From: Candidatus Kapaibacterium sp.
Lineage (GTDB): Bacteria > Bacteroidota > Ignavibacteria > Kapaibacteriales > UBA4661
Direction of reading: 5' to 3'
Assembly: GCA_004292595.1 (NCBI GenBank)
Contig: RDXM01000102.1
Location: 1-42,589 of the forward strand
Length of the DNA: 42,589 nt
Positions 16,303 to 25,249 of the stretch are shown one piece after another. Below the pieces are notes generated by a model. It was given only the letters and a program-made list of their open reading frames with translations, was not told the DNA's origin and searched no databases. Positions within the stretch are counted from its first letter, which is position 1; each line of letters starts with the position of its first letter. A program made the position numbers and the translations under genes.

Positions 16303-16441
16303 CAGTTCCGCAAGCAATTCTCCACGCGAAAGTCTGCGGATGAGTATGGAATTATTGGTGTCGAACACTGTCCGTGCGTTGTTTTTTTGTAATTTGTCCT
16401 CGAAATGTCTTTTATGCACACAAAAAATATCTCCATAACTG

Positions 16442-17542
16442 ATGATAAGTGAAATAATTGCACGGCTCGACCACCTTGCACGCCCCATCGTTACGAGCCT
16501 CGCACCCGAAACTGCTACGCAAATCTACTCTGCTGGACGCAATGTTTTTCTCTCTGCCTACTTTGCCGAAAAGCCAGCATTTGTGCGCATTGCAGAGGAA
16601 CATAGCGTTACGTGTTGGGGCTTGGAATTTCGCAATGGTTTGATGAATGCGGCGGGGCTGTTCAAAAATGGCGAAGGTTACGAACTGTCCTTCCGACAAG
16701 GCGCGGGCGGCTATCTTGCTGGAACAACCACCACGCATCCACGCACCGGAAACACACGCAACGGCATAGCCAAGCCCTTTGCGCCCTACCCAAACTCACG
16801 CGCCGCCTCGAACTGGCTTGGGCTGCCGAATAGCGGTCATGCTGCCGTTGCGCATCGTTTATCAGCATTTCCGCACCATGCAGGCTTTCCCATTGGTGCG
16901 AGCTTGATGACTGCGCCAGAATCAAGCGGTGAAGCGGCATTGGAGGAATTGGTTGAAGGAATGCAGATGTACGACCGAGCGGGTGTCCATTTTTTGGAAA
17001 TCAACGAAAGCTGTCCGAATGTTGCGCATGGTTCATCCAGTTTTGAAGCCATTACTGAGCGATTGGAATTCATTGCCACTGCCTTTCTCAAAAAACGAAT
17101 GCGGCATTTGCCCATTGTTGTGAAATTCTCCAACGATACCGCAACGCAAGACGTAGCGCGGCTTCTGGACGTTTTGACAACACTTGGCTACGACGGCGTG
17201 AACTTTGGCAATACTTCCACGCAATACGCACAACACCGCCCGACGCTGAGCCCCAGAGATTATGCGGCATTCGACTATTTTACCTCAACCTTCGGCGGTG
17301 GCGTAAGTGGCGAGCCGCTCCGTGCTTGCTCGCTTGCACTTGTGCGCTCTGCACAGGAATATCTTGCGGCGCATTCGCCACGCACAGAGTTTCACATCAT
17401 CCGCACAGGTGGCGTGGCTGGTGCGTCCGACCTTGAAGAATCGCGCCGAGCAGGTGCGTCGCTTTCGCAGTGGTACACGGGATTATTTGAGCAGTTCGCC
17501 GAGCATGGACACGGCTTGTATGCACGTATTTTCCGCTCTTGA
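16442..17542 (+). CDS. pyrD: dihydroorotate dehydrogenase family protein with class 1-like catalytic Cys
   Basis: The 366-aa FMN-dependent barrel protein probably oxidises dihydroorotate to orotate in pyrimidine synthesis. Recognisable pieces are NAAGLFKNGEGYE (69-81, FMN-contact Lys75), the barrel strand INESCPNV (188-194), VVKFSND (226-232, Lys228), NTSTQY and GGGVSGEPL. The overall length, the N-terminal segment before the barrel and KNGE resemble the quinone-linked class 2 enzymes. Those have Ser as catalytic base in INISSPNT; here the aligned residue is Cys191, as in class 1. The usual GVGGI phosphate loop reads RTGGVAGASD. It could therefore be a divergent DHODH or a relative with another substrate. 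The ATG at 16442 is the first in frame; no Shine-Dalgarno is seen. It is divergent from the aminotransferase. Confidence 0.8.
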   Translation: MISEIIARLDHLARPIVTSLAPETATQIYSAGRNVFLSAYFAEKPAFVRIAEEHSVTCWGLEFRNGLMNAAGLFKNGEGYELSFRQGAGGYLAGTTTTHPRTGNTRNGIAKPFAPYPNSRAASNWLGLPNSGHAAVAHRLSAFPHHAGFPIGASLMTAPESSGEAALEELVEGMQMYDRAGVHFLEINESCPNVAHGSSSFEAITERLEFIATAFLKKRMRHLPIVVKFSNDTATQDVARLLDVLTTLGYDGVNFGNTSTQYAQHRPTLSPRDYAAFDYFTSTFGGGVSGEPLRACSLALVRSAQEYLAAHSPRTEFHIIRTGGVAGASDLEESRRAGASLSQWYTGLFEQFAEHGHGLYARIFRS

Positions 17543-17675
17543 GCATTTTTTATTGCAACTTTTTACACCTTTTTCCGTCTGGCTCATTCAAAGCAACACT
17601 AAGTATTTTGTATCTCGCGTTGGTATGCTTGCGCGAGTACATCATTTCCCCCATTTAATTTTGGAGCGTAAACGA

Positions 17676-18476
17676 ATGAAATCGTTTTCTTCTGTACAAA
17701 AAAACTCTCTACAAAAAACTCTCCTAGCAGGCGCGTCAATGCTTGTTCTTGGTGCATTCAATCTCACTGCGCAAAGTGTGGATGACGTTGTTGCGAAAAT
17801 CAACGACGCTGTTGGCGGCGTTGCAAAGCAAAAAGCGGTAAAGTCTGTAACAATGGAAATGGAGATGATTCAGGGCGGTGGCGCAATGAAAATTCCTATT
17901 AAAGTTGTGCAAAAGCGTCCGATGATGACCTACACAGAAGGTTCATTTCAAGGAATGACCTTCAAACAGGCATTTTCTGGTAAAGAAGGCTGGCAAATCA
18001 ATCCGTTTCAAGGGCAGATGAAACCTGCTGCCATGAACGAAGAAGAAATCAAAGAAGCTGAAGAGCAAGCAGATATTGATGGCGAATTTATTGATGGCGC
18101 AGCAAAAGGCTATAAAATCGAACTCATGGGCAAAGAAGACCTCGACGGCGCAATGGCATATAAACTCAAAGTTGTAAACAAACACGGCGACATCAAATAC
18201 CGCTTCTTCGATGCAGAAAACTATTTGCCTATCAAAACAGTTTCCAAGAAGAAAACCAAAGAAGGTGGAGAATTTGAAACGGAAACCTATTACAGCGATT
18301 TCAAAAAATTTGGCGGACTGACCTATCCATGCTCAATGGAGACAAAAGTAAAAGGACAATCTCAAGGACAAATGGTTGTTAAGAGTGTTGAACTTGATAA
18401 AACGATTGATGATAAAATGTTCGCGCCGCCAGCAGATGTGGCGAAAAAAGAAGAAAAACCAGCAACGAAAAAATAA
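17676..18476 (+). CDS. LolA-like / outer-membrane lipoprotein-sorting family protein
   Basis: The 266-aa exported protein has a signal peptide (basic start, core LLAGASMLVLGAFNL, cleavage near TAQ at 31-33). It then runs SVDDVVAKINDAVGGVAKQKAVKSVTM, the typical opening of the LolA/outer-membrane lipoprotein-sorting-like beta fold, with the usual KLKVVNKHGD...YRFFDAENYLPIKT strand pattern around residues 165-190. A Lys-rich tail ends it. Such proteins carry or sense lipid-linked molecules in the periplasm; the cargo is unknown. The ATG at 17676 follows GGAG (17663-17666) at good spacing, which decides the start against the long upstream open frame overlapping pyrD. A clear terminator follows the gene, so it is likely expressed alone or with pyrD. 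Confidence 0.82.
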   Translation: MKSFSSVQKNSLQKTLLAGASMLVLGAFNLTAQSVDDVVAKINDAVGGVAKQKAVKSVTMEMEMIQGGGAMKIPIKVVQKRPMMTYTEGSFQGMTFKQAFSGKEGWQINPFQGQMKPAAMNEEEIKEAEEQADIDGEFIDGAAKGYKIELMGKEDLDGAMAYKLKVVNKHGDIKYRFFDAENYLPIKTVSKKKTKEGGEFETETYYSDFKKFGGLTYPCSMETKVKGQSQGQMVVKSVELDKTIDDKMFAPPADVAKKEEKPATKK

Positions 18477-18495
18477 GGTTGTTTGAACATTTCAC

Positions 18496-18531
18496 AAAAG
18501 CCCTTTGTCCGCGAGGAACAGAGGGCTTTTT
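18496..18531 (+). terminator. rho-independent terminator after the LolA-like gene
   Basis: AAAAGCCCTTTGT pairs with ACAGAGGGCTTTT around a short loop, with one mismatch, and ends in a T-run, 20 bases after the stop at 18476. Confidence 0.85.
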
Positions 18532-18608
18532 GTCGAAGTGAGCGAGCGTCCGTTTGTAGAATCAAATTTTGAATTTTATTCTTTCCTCCATTTTATTCCC
18601 CTTGTCCC

Positions 18609-21600
18609 ATGAAACACTATCGTTTCTCCATTCTCAGAATGGCTTTGGCACTTGTTGTGATGCCATTTCTGGCATTTGCTCAAGCACCAGCTCCTATCAA
18701 AATTTCAACCTCAATGTTTGGCGACTTAAAAGCCCGCCAAATCGGTCCCGCCGCCATGAGCGGACGCATCACTGCGATTGATGTGATTGATAAAAAGCTC
18801 GACGAAAAAAATCCAAAATCGCTCGAACAGCGCATCGTTTGGGTCGGCACGGCGACAGGCGGCGTGTGGAAATCGCTCGACAACGGCACAACCTTCAAGC
18901 CCGTTTTCGACAAGCACACCCAATCCATCGGCGCAGTAGCGATTGACCACAGCACAAAAGGCGAAACCGTCTGGGTTGGCACGGGCGAAACCAACGTGCG
19001 CAACAGCGTTTCGGTTGGCGATGGCATTTACAAAACCACCGATGGCGGCGACAACTGGCAGCGCGTCGGCTTGGAAAAAGTGGAGCGCATTGCGAAAATT
19101 GCGATTCACAGCACCAACGCCAATATCATCTACGCTGCCGGCATGGGCGCACTCTGGTCGGACAGCGAAGACAGAGGCTTGTACAAAACGACCGACGGCG
19201 GCAAAACATGGGACAAAATCTTGTACACCGACGCAAAAACTGGTTGCGCAGACGTAGTGCTTGACCCCTCGAACCCGAATATCGTGTATGCTTCGATGTG
19301 GACATTCCGCCGCAAAGGTTGGGAATTCTCGTCAGGCGGCGAAGCAAGCGGCTTCCACAAATCCACCGACGGCGGCAAAACATGGAAAAAATTGGGCGCG
19401 TCGAACGGCTTGCCCGCAGGCTTGATTGGACGCACCGCGATTGCGATTGCGCCTTCAAACCCAGATGTGGTCTATGCTATGGTCGAATCCAAGCCGAGCG
19501 GCATTTATCGCTCCAACGACAAAGGCGAAACATGGAAGCTGATGTCCGACAAGGTGCGTATTACCTTGCGTCCGTTCTATTTCGCAACGCTCGTTGTGGA
19601 TCCTGTTGATGAAAACCGCGTCTATCGTCCGGGCTTGTTTGTGAATATTTCCAACGACGGTGGCAAAACCTTCGAGGAAATGGGCTACGACACGCACGCC
19701 GACCATCACGCGCTCTGGGTTGACCCCAAAAACCCAATGAATTTGCTGCTCGGCACCGACGGCGGTGTGTATCGCTCGCTCGACAGAGGCAGAAAATGGA
19801 TGTTTGTGCGCTCTTTGCCCGTTTCGCAGTTCTACCACGTGAGCTACGATATGGAAATGCCGTACAACGTCATGGGCGGCTTGCAGGACAACGGCTCATG
19901 GCTTGCGCCCTCGCGTACAAGCGGCTCGATGCCGAACAGCATTTGGAAAAGCGTTGGTTTTGGCGATGGTTTCTATGTTTTCCGCGATAAAGTTGATAAA
20001 AATTACTTGTACTTCGAGATGCAAGGCGGCAACAGTGCGCGTCATTACTTGCCCACAGGCGATATCAAAGCAATTAAGCCAATAGAAAAAGCAGGCGACC
20101 CGAAATACCGTTGGAACTGGAATTCGCCGCTTTTGCCAAGTCCGAAAAATCCGAAAGTTATCTACGCCGCATCACAATTCCTTTTCCGCTCAATGGATAG
20201 AGGCGATTCATGGGAAAAAATCTCGCCCGACCTCACCACCAACGACCCCGCGAAACAAAAGCAGGAAGAGTCCGGTGGGGTAACAATGGACAAATCTTCT
20301 GCCGAAAACCATTGCACCATCTATGCTGTGGCGGAATCGCCGTTGGATGAAAAAATCATCTGGGCAGGAACCGACGACGGCAATGTGCAAGTAACGCAAA
20401 ATGGCGGCAAAGCATGGACAAATGTAACGGCGAGCTTGCCTGGAATCCCGAAAAATACATGGGTTTCCTGCATCGAAGCAAGCCGCTACGACAAAGGCAC
20501 AGCCTACGTTACGCTCGACGGACACACGATGGGCGATATGAAAACCTACGTTGCAAAAACAACGGACTTCGGCAAAACATGGACACTCATCAATAATGCC
20601 GATGTGAAGGGCTACGCGCTTTGTGTGCGTGAAGATTTGGTCAATAAAAATATGCTCTTTGTCGGCACGGAATTTGGCTTGTTTATCACGCTGGACGGCG
20701 GTCAGAACTGGGCGCAAATGACAGCGAACTTGCCGAATGTTGGTGTGCGCGACATTGCGATTCACCCGCGCGACCACGATGTTATCTTGGCAACACACGG
20801 ACGCGGTGTTATCATTATTGACGACATCACGCCGCTTCGCGCCATCACCGCAGACCTCTTGAATGCTGATGTGGCGGTCTTGCCGAATCGTCCGAGCTTC
20901 CAAAGCTACGCGCTTGGATTCCAAGATTTTCCGGGCAGCGATGAGTTTAATGGCGACAATGCGACCGAAAGCGCGGTTATCACGTATTACATCAAAGACC
21001 GCGTGAGTTCGGGCAATATCAACCTTGAAATCTACAACGACAAAAACGAGCTTATCACGTCCGTTCCGGGCGGCAAGCGCAAGGGCTTGAACCGCGTTCT
21101 GTGGAGTATGCGCACAAAACCGCCGAAGTCGGCGAAGTCGGAAAGTGCGGAAACAGAAAACGGTTTTGGTGGCTTCGGACAAGGTTTGGTCGTGCCTGAG
21201 GGCAAATACACGGTAAAGGTGAAAAAAGGCGATAAGGATTATGCTGGCGCAATCACGCTGCAAAATCACCCAAGCGCACCATTCCCCGCTTCGGAGCGCG
21301 TTACCAATTACAAAGCCGCAAAGACGCTCTACGACTTGCAGGAACGTCTTGCCTACGTGATTGAAACAACAGTCCGCACCCGCGACACGCTGGAAACCCG
21401 CTTAAAAGTTGCAACCGATGACGCAACGAAAAAGAGCATTGAAGCCTCGCACAAGCAATTTGCTGATTTCTACAAAACGCTTGTGGCTGGCGAAGGCTTT
21501 TACGTGGGTGTGAAGGAAAATAAAATCCGCGAGAAACTGCTTGAAACCTACGGTTTGGTGCTGATTAGCGGTGGTGCGCCTTCCAAGCAACACGCCGAGC

Positions 21601-21761
21601 AGATTGCGCTCATGGAAAAAGAAGTTGGCGCGGCAGTAACGACGTGGGAAAAGCTCACAGGCAAGGAATTGCCGAGCGCGAACGAGATTTTGAAAGCAAA
21701 AGGTTTACCCACCGTTCCGATGATGACACGCGATGAATTTTTTGCCTTGCCGCAGGAATAA
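18609..21761 (+). CDS. exported BNR/VPS10 (sortilin-like) beta-propeller protein
   Basis: The 1050-aa protein has a signal peptide (MKHYRFSILRMALALVVMPF, cleavage after FAFAQ-type site near residue 25). About ten Asp-box (BNR) motifs follow, for example SLDNGTTF (89-96), TTDGGDNW (143-150), then TTDGGKTW, SNDKGETW, SNDGGKTF, SLDRGRKW, SMDRGDSW, TQNGGKAW, TTDFGKTW and TLDGGQNW, which fits one or two ten-bladed-type propellers over residues 40-760. The remaining 290 residues contain an Ig-like strand segment and a helical, charged C-terminus. Annotation pipelines call this family glycosyl hydrolase or VPS10-domain protein, but no catalytic residues can be assigned. No T9SS sorting domain ends it, so a periplasmic or outer-membrane-associated site is likely. 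The ATG at 18609 fits the signal peptide. Terminators bracket the gene, implying a single-gene unit. Confidence 0.88.
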   Translation: MKHYRFSILRMALALVVMPFLAFAQAPAPIKISTSMFGDLKARQIGPAAMSGRITAIDVIDKKLDEKNPKSLEQRIVWVGTATGGVWKSLDNGTTFKPVFDKHTQSIGAVAIDHSTKGETVWVGTGETNVRNSVSVGDGIYKTTDGGDNWQRVGLEKVERIAKIAIHSTNANIIYAAGMGALWSDSEDRGLYKTTDGGKTWDKILYTDAKTGCADVVLDPSNPNIVYASMWTFRRKGWEFSSGGEASGFHKSTDGGKTWKKLGASNGLPAGLIGRTAIAIAPSNPDVVYAMVESKPSGIYRSNDKGETWKLMSDKVRITLRPFYFATLVVDPVDENRVYRPGLFVNISNDGGKTFEEMGYDTHADHHALWVDPKNPMNLLLGTDGGVYRSLDRGRKWMFVRSLPVSQFYHVSYDMEMPYNVMGGLQDNGSWLAPSRTSGSMPNSIWKSVGFGDGFYVFRDKVDKNYLYFEMQGGNSARHYLPTGDIKAIKPIEKAGDPKYRWNWNSPLLPSPKNPKVIYAASQFLFRSMDRGDSWEKISPDLTTNDPAKQKQEESGGVTMDKSSAENHCTIYAVAESPLDEKIIWAGTDDGNVQVTQNGGKAWTNVTASLPGIPKNTWVSCIEASRYDKGTAYVTLDGHTMGDMKTYVAKTTDFGKTWTLINNADVKGYALCVREDLVNKNMLFVGTEFGLFITLDGGQNWAQMTANLPNVGVRDIAIHPRDHDVILATHGRGVIIIDDITPLRAITADLLNADVAVLPNRPSFQSYALGFQDFPGSDEFNGDNATESAVITYYIKDRVSSGNINLEIYNDKNELITSVPGGKRKGLNRVLWSMRTKPPKSAKSESAETENGFGGFGQGLVVPEGKYTVKVKKGDKDYAGAITLQNHPSAPFPASERVTNYKAAKTLYDLQERLAYVIETTVRTRDTLETRLKVATDDATKKSIEASHKQFADFYKTLVAGEGFYVGVKENKIREKLLETYGLVLISGGAPSKQHAEQIALMEKEVGAAVTTWEKLTGKELPSANEILKAKGLPTVPMMTRDEFFALPQE

Positions 21762-21783
21762 ATTTGCCGATGGTCAATACATC

Positions 21784-21827
21784 AAAACGCCCGTCATTGC
21801 TTGTGTGCAGTGGCGGGCGTTTTTTTA
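21784..21827 (+). terminator. rho-independent terminator after the BNR/VPS10 gene
   Basis: AAAACGCCCGTCATTG pairs with CAGTGGCGGGCGTTTT, with minor mismatches, around an 8-base loop and is followed by seven T. It lies 22 bases after the stop. Confidence 0.88.
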
Positions 21828-21936
21828 GCGGATAGCTTTTTTTCTTCTTGCAAGTTTTTTTCCGTATTATTTTCACCGTTTCAGTTCTACCATTTCTTGA
21901 GCATCATTGTTTTTTCACCAATCAAAGGCGTATTGT

Positions 21937-22914
21937 ATGGCATTCCTCCGCATTCCATCATCATTTGCCTCAGAAAAAATACGCCCAGCGCGGTTCGCTG
22001 GTAGCTCGTATCCAGCTTCAGAGCGTGCTGTAGAGCGGCTCTGTGGGAGTGTTATCCAAAAGCCGCATAGAACCTTGTTCTCCGAGCAGCCCGTTCGGCA
22101 AGGTGCAACAGCAATTATCGCGCCGCACATTGACTTTCGTGTGGGTGTGGATGTCTATGGACCAGCTTATTACGCTCTTCAGGACTCATCGGCAGAGGTG
22201 TTTGTGATTTTTGCAACATCGCATTATGCTTGGGGCAAGCAGTTTATTCCGACGTATCAGCATTTTTCTACGCCGCTTGGTGTTGTCAAAACTGACCATA
22301 GCCTTCTCAACGCGCTCTATGAGCGGCTGCCAAACCTTCCACAGGACGACGCGGCGCATCACGAAGAGCATTCGATTGAGTTTGAAACAGTTTTTTTGCA
22401 GTATTTGTTTGGCAGACGAGAACGAGCGCGGGAGTTTACCATTCTCCCAATACTTGTTACGTCCTTTTACCCGCATATTCAGCAGCATCGCTCCCCGCAT
22501 GAACACAGAGAATTTCAGCGTTTTTGCGAGGTCTTGGGTGAGGTATTGGAGCTGTCGCAAAAGCGCGTTGCTTTTATTGCCAGCGCAGATATGGCGCATA
22601 TTGGGCGTAAATTCGATGACCCCTACGATGCAGAGCCGATGCTTCCTGCCATGCGCGAAGAAGATACGCACTTACTTCGTGCGTTAGAAGAGTCCGATGC
22701 AGAAAGCTATTATCGTCGCATTGCGGCGGTGGATGATGCCTACAAAATTTGTGGTCTTCCGCCTGTGTACTCTATGCTGAAAACCGCTCCAAAGCACTGC
22801 ACACGAGGACAATCGCTCGCCTACGCGCAATGGAACGAGCGCGAAACACGTTCTGCGGTTACCTACAGCAGCCTTGCCTACTACGGCGCAGACACTGAGC
22901 AAACAGAAGCGTAA
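21937..22914 (+). CDS. MEMO family protein (AmmeMemoRadiSam system protein B)
   Basis: The 325-aa protein matches the MEMO1/YjjX-independent family of LigB-like dioxygenase-fold proteins. It has RPARFAGSSYPAS (residues 16-28, the family's RxPxxAGxxYP opening), IIAPHIDFRVGVDVYG (60-75, metal-ligand-type His64), FATSHY (about 92-97), HHEEHSIEFETVFLQY and SADMAHIGRKFDDPY. In many bacteria this protein sits beside an AMMECR1-domain protein and a radical SAM protein; neither is here, so the partner context is absent. Its biochemical role remains open in the literature. The ATG at 21937 is preceded by AAAGG and starts just before the family opening; the longer frame from 21907 uses a non-ATG start. 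Convergent with miaA. Confidence 0.88.
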   Translation: MAFLRIPSSFASEKIRPARFAGSSYPASERAVERLCGSVIQKPHRTLFSEQPVRQGATAIIAPHIDFRVGVDVYGPAYYALQDSSAEVFVIFATSHYAWGKQFIPTYQHFSTPLGVVKTDHSLLNALYERLPNLPQDDAAHHEEHSIEFETVFLQYLFGRRERAREFTILPILVTSFYPHIQQHRSPHEHREFQRFCEVLGEVLELSQKRVAFIASADMAHIGRKFDDPYDAEPMLPAMREEDTHLLRALEESDAESYYRRIAAVDDAYKICGLPPVYSMLKTAPKHCTRGQSLAYAQWNERETRSAVTYSSLAYYGADTEQTEA

Positions 22915-22940
22915 CCCGCCCAATGACCAACCCCCAATGA

Positions 22941-23939
22941 TTATCTGCTTTCCTCAGCCCGTCGTAATTTTCGTACTACTTCGCGGGCAAGCTCTTGCGG
23001 TGCGGCTTCCAGCCAATGAATGCGGTTATCGCGGCGAAACCACGTTCCTTGACGCTTGGCATAGCGGCGGGTGTTTTGAGCGGTGAGTTCTTGTGCGCGG
23101 TCGCGGCTTATTTCTCCGCGCAAATACGCGATACACTCTTTGTAGCCAACGGTATTGAGCGCATTCAACGTTGGTGCGTAGCCCATCTGCAATACCGCTT
23201 CGGTTTCTTCAATAATGCCCGTGCGAAACATTGCCTCGGTGCGCGTGTTAATGCGCTTGTAAAGCCGTTCTCGCTCACACGCCACGCCAATAAACATCGT
23301 CGAAAAGGAGCGTGTTTGGTGTGTTTGCTGGTGCGCTTGGGACAACGGTACGCCCGTTATCAAAAAATGCTCCAATGCTCGAATAATGCGGCGGGGATTG
23401 CGCTCGGCATATTTTTCGGCAGAAACGGGGTCGTATCGGCATAATTCGTCGTACAGAGGCGCAATGCCGTATGTTTCAAGGTCATCTTGTAAACGGCTTC
23501 GTATCTGGCTTTGTAGGCGGTTGTATTCGTCATTATTTTCTGTGGGCAAATGCGCCGATTCATCAAACATCCCATCGCATAAGGCTTGCAGATATAATCC
23601 CGAACCGCCAACAATGAGCGGAAACTTTCCGCGCAAACGAATATCGGCAAGGATTGAAGCGGCACGCGAGCCAAATTCTCCTGCGCTACAGGTTTCATCG
23701 GGATTCAAGCAATCAATGAAATGATGCGGGACAGACGCACACTCTGCTTGGCTCGGCTTGGCTGTGCCGATGCTGAGAAAACGGTAGCATTGGCGGGAAT
23801 CGGCGGAAATAACTTCACAGGAAATTCCCTCAGAAGCCAGTAATGAAGCTGTTTCGAGCGAACTTGCTGTTTTGCCAGCAGCCGTCGCGCCAACAAAGGC
23901 AATCGCGTCTGCCGCGTGAAAAAGATGTGGTAAATTCAC
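22941..23939 (-). CDS. miaA: tRNA dimethylallyltransferase
   Basis: MiaA adds an isopentenyl group to A37 of tRNAs reading UNN codons. The 332-aa protein has the Walker A motif GATAAGKT (residues 17-24), the substrate-site DSRQCYR (47-53, with the usual IGTAKPS following), the family GGSGLYLQAL and the RRIIRALE segment. The C-terminal ARRYAKRQGTWFRRD is the tRNA-binding end. The start is GTG (23937-23939); no ATG is available before the P-loop. Its product is the substrate of MiaB, also encoded in this window at 34434-35885, though not linked. It is divergent from the FAD oxidoreductase gene across 154 bp and convergent with the MEMO gene, only 26 bp apart with no visible terminator. Confidence 0.96.
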   Translation of the reverse strand: MNLPHLFHAADAIAFVGATAAGKTASSLETASLLASEGISCEVISADSRQCYRFLSIGTAKPSQAECASVPHHFIDCLNPDETCSAGEFGSRAASILADIRLRGKFPLIVGGSGLYLQALCDGMFDESAHLPTENNDEYNRLQSQIRSRLQDDLETYGIAPLYDELCRYDPVSAEKYAERNPRRIIRALEHFLITGVPLSQAHQQTHQTRSFSTMFIGVACERERLYKRINTRTEAMFRTGIIEETEAVLQMGYAPTLNALNTVGYKECIAYLRGEISRDRAQELTAQNTRRYAKRQGTWFRRDNRIHWLEAAPQELAREVVRKLRRAEESR

Positions 23940-23989
23940 GTCAGAGAATCAAAAAATGAGGAAAAGAAAGAAAAAAAGCTGCGGAAGTC

Positions 23990-24015
23990 TTTGTATATTT
24001 ACACGTATATTTACG
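23990..24015 (+). promoter_or_regulatory. possible promoter region with doubled TATATTTA motifs
   Basis: TTTGTATATTTACACGTATATTTACG style repeats (TATATTTA at 23993-24000 and again from 24006) lie about 80-100 bases upstream of the FAD oxidoreductase start. They resemble the TANNTTTG box but end in A, so support is weak. Confidence 0.3.
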
Positions 24016-24093
24016 CCGAGAGAAAAAATACTGCCACAGATTTTCAGCGCGTCATTTCTTATACACGCTCCATTACCTAAATATCTAAAAAAT

Positions 24094-25221
24094 ATGACCT
24101 CTTCAGCGTTCTCCGCTTCTGGTCTTGCCACCTCTTCCGTTTCTTCGCTGTCGTCCGTTCTCGTTATCGGTGCGGGCATGAGCGGGCTTGTTGCCGCCCG
24201 CACCTTACACAATGCAGGTGTGAAGGTAACCGTGATTGACAAAGGACGCGGCGTTGGCGGGCGCTTGGCAACGCGGCGGCTCGCACTTTCGGGCAAAGAA
24301 GGAGAACAAATTGAGGGCAAAGCAGACCATGGCGCACAATATCTCACCGCGCACGAGCCTGATTTTATCGCACTTGTGGAAGAATTATCTGCCAATGGCA
24401 TTCTCAAAGAATGGCAAACAACAAGCGGCGACCGCCCCGCAACACCGCGTTATTACGCGCCCGATGGCATGACGGCAGTAGCAAAATATCTTGCGCGTGG
24501 CATAGAAACACGGCTTGCAGAGCGGGTGCTGCGCTTAGAATGCAGTGAGGATTCTGCTACAAATACGGCACAGACTGAAGCAAAACACGGCTGGACAGCG
24601 CATACCGACAAGGATGCCGCGCTTGATGCCGATGCAATCATCATTACCTCGCCTGTGCCACAAACAATGATGCTCCTCGAAACGCTTGATGCTGCGCAGC
24701 TTTCAGCATTTTTGCCCGATGCCGCTCGGACTCTTCTTGAGAACATCGAATACTCTGCCGCGCTTGTGCTGATGCTGGCACTCAGAGAATCACCGCGCTT
24801 TCTTGGGCAGCCCCTCGCACCCAATGGCGGCATTCGCCTTGATAGCAAGCACGTGTGGTGGCTGGCAGATAATCAGCGCAAGGGAATTTCGCCGAATGTG
24901 CCGACCTTGACTCTCCACGTTACATCGGAAGCAAGCCGCGACCATTGGGAAACCCGCGAAGAAGAACTCATACCGCTTTTGCTGCGCGATGTCGGTGATT
25001 ATATTGGTATGCAAGAAATTGCCGCGCATTCGCTCCATCGTTGGCGATATAGCCGCGTTCAGAAACCCTTTCCTGAGCCGTATTATCGCTTAGAGAGCGA
25101 TGTTCCGTGCTTTTTGGCGGGTGATGCTTTTTCGCGCTCGCAGTGGCTTCCTACTCGCGCCGAAGATGCTGCGCTCTCTGGCTTGGCGGCGGCTCGTGCG
25201 TTGCTTCAGGAAAGAGGCTAA
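24094..25221 (+). CDS. NAD(P)/FAD-dependent oxidoreductase, renalase-like
   Basis: The 375-aa flavoprotein has the dinucleotide motif VIGAGMSG (24-31), the acidic end of strand 2 in VTVIDKGRGVGGRLATRR (45-62) and the family DHGAQYLTAHEPDF stretch. A C-terminal FLAGDAFSRSQWLPTRAEDAALSGLAAARALL supplies the second FAD-binding GD motif. This matches the renalase-like group of amine-oxidase-fold proteins (COG3380 type), for which bacterial members can oxidise dihydro-isomers of NAD(P)H. The substrate here is not proven. The ATG at 24094 precedes a short low-complexity Ser/Ala stretch and the Rossmann fold. The open frame upstream is Lys-rich noise. It is convergent with the Wzz-type gene, 28 bp apart. 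Confidence 0.87.
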   Translation: MTSSAFSASGLATSSVSSLSSVLVIGAGMSGLVAARTLHNAGVKVTVIDKGRGVGGRLATRRLALSGKEGEQIEGKADHGAQYLTAHEPDFIALVEELSANGILKEWQTTSGDRPATPRYYAPDGMTAVAKYLARGIETRLAERVLRLECSEDSATNTAQTEAKHGWTAHTDKDAALDADAIIITSPVPQTMMLLETLDAAQLSAFLPDAARTLLENIEYSAALVLMLALRESPRFLGQPLAPNGGIRLDSKHVWWLADNQRKGISPNVPTLTLHVTSEASRDHWETREEELIPLLLRDVGDYIGMQEIAAHSLHRWRYSRVQKPFPEPYYRLESDVPCFLAGDAFSRSQWLPTRAEDAALSGLAAARALLQERG

Positions 25222-25249
25222 AGGCTTACTCAAAATGTTCTCAACGCGC

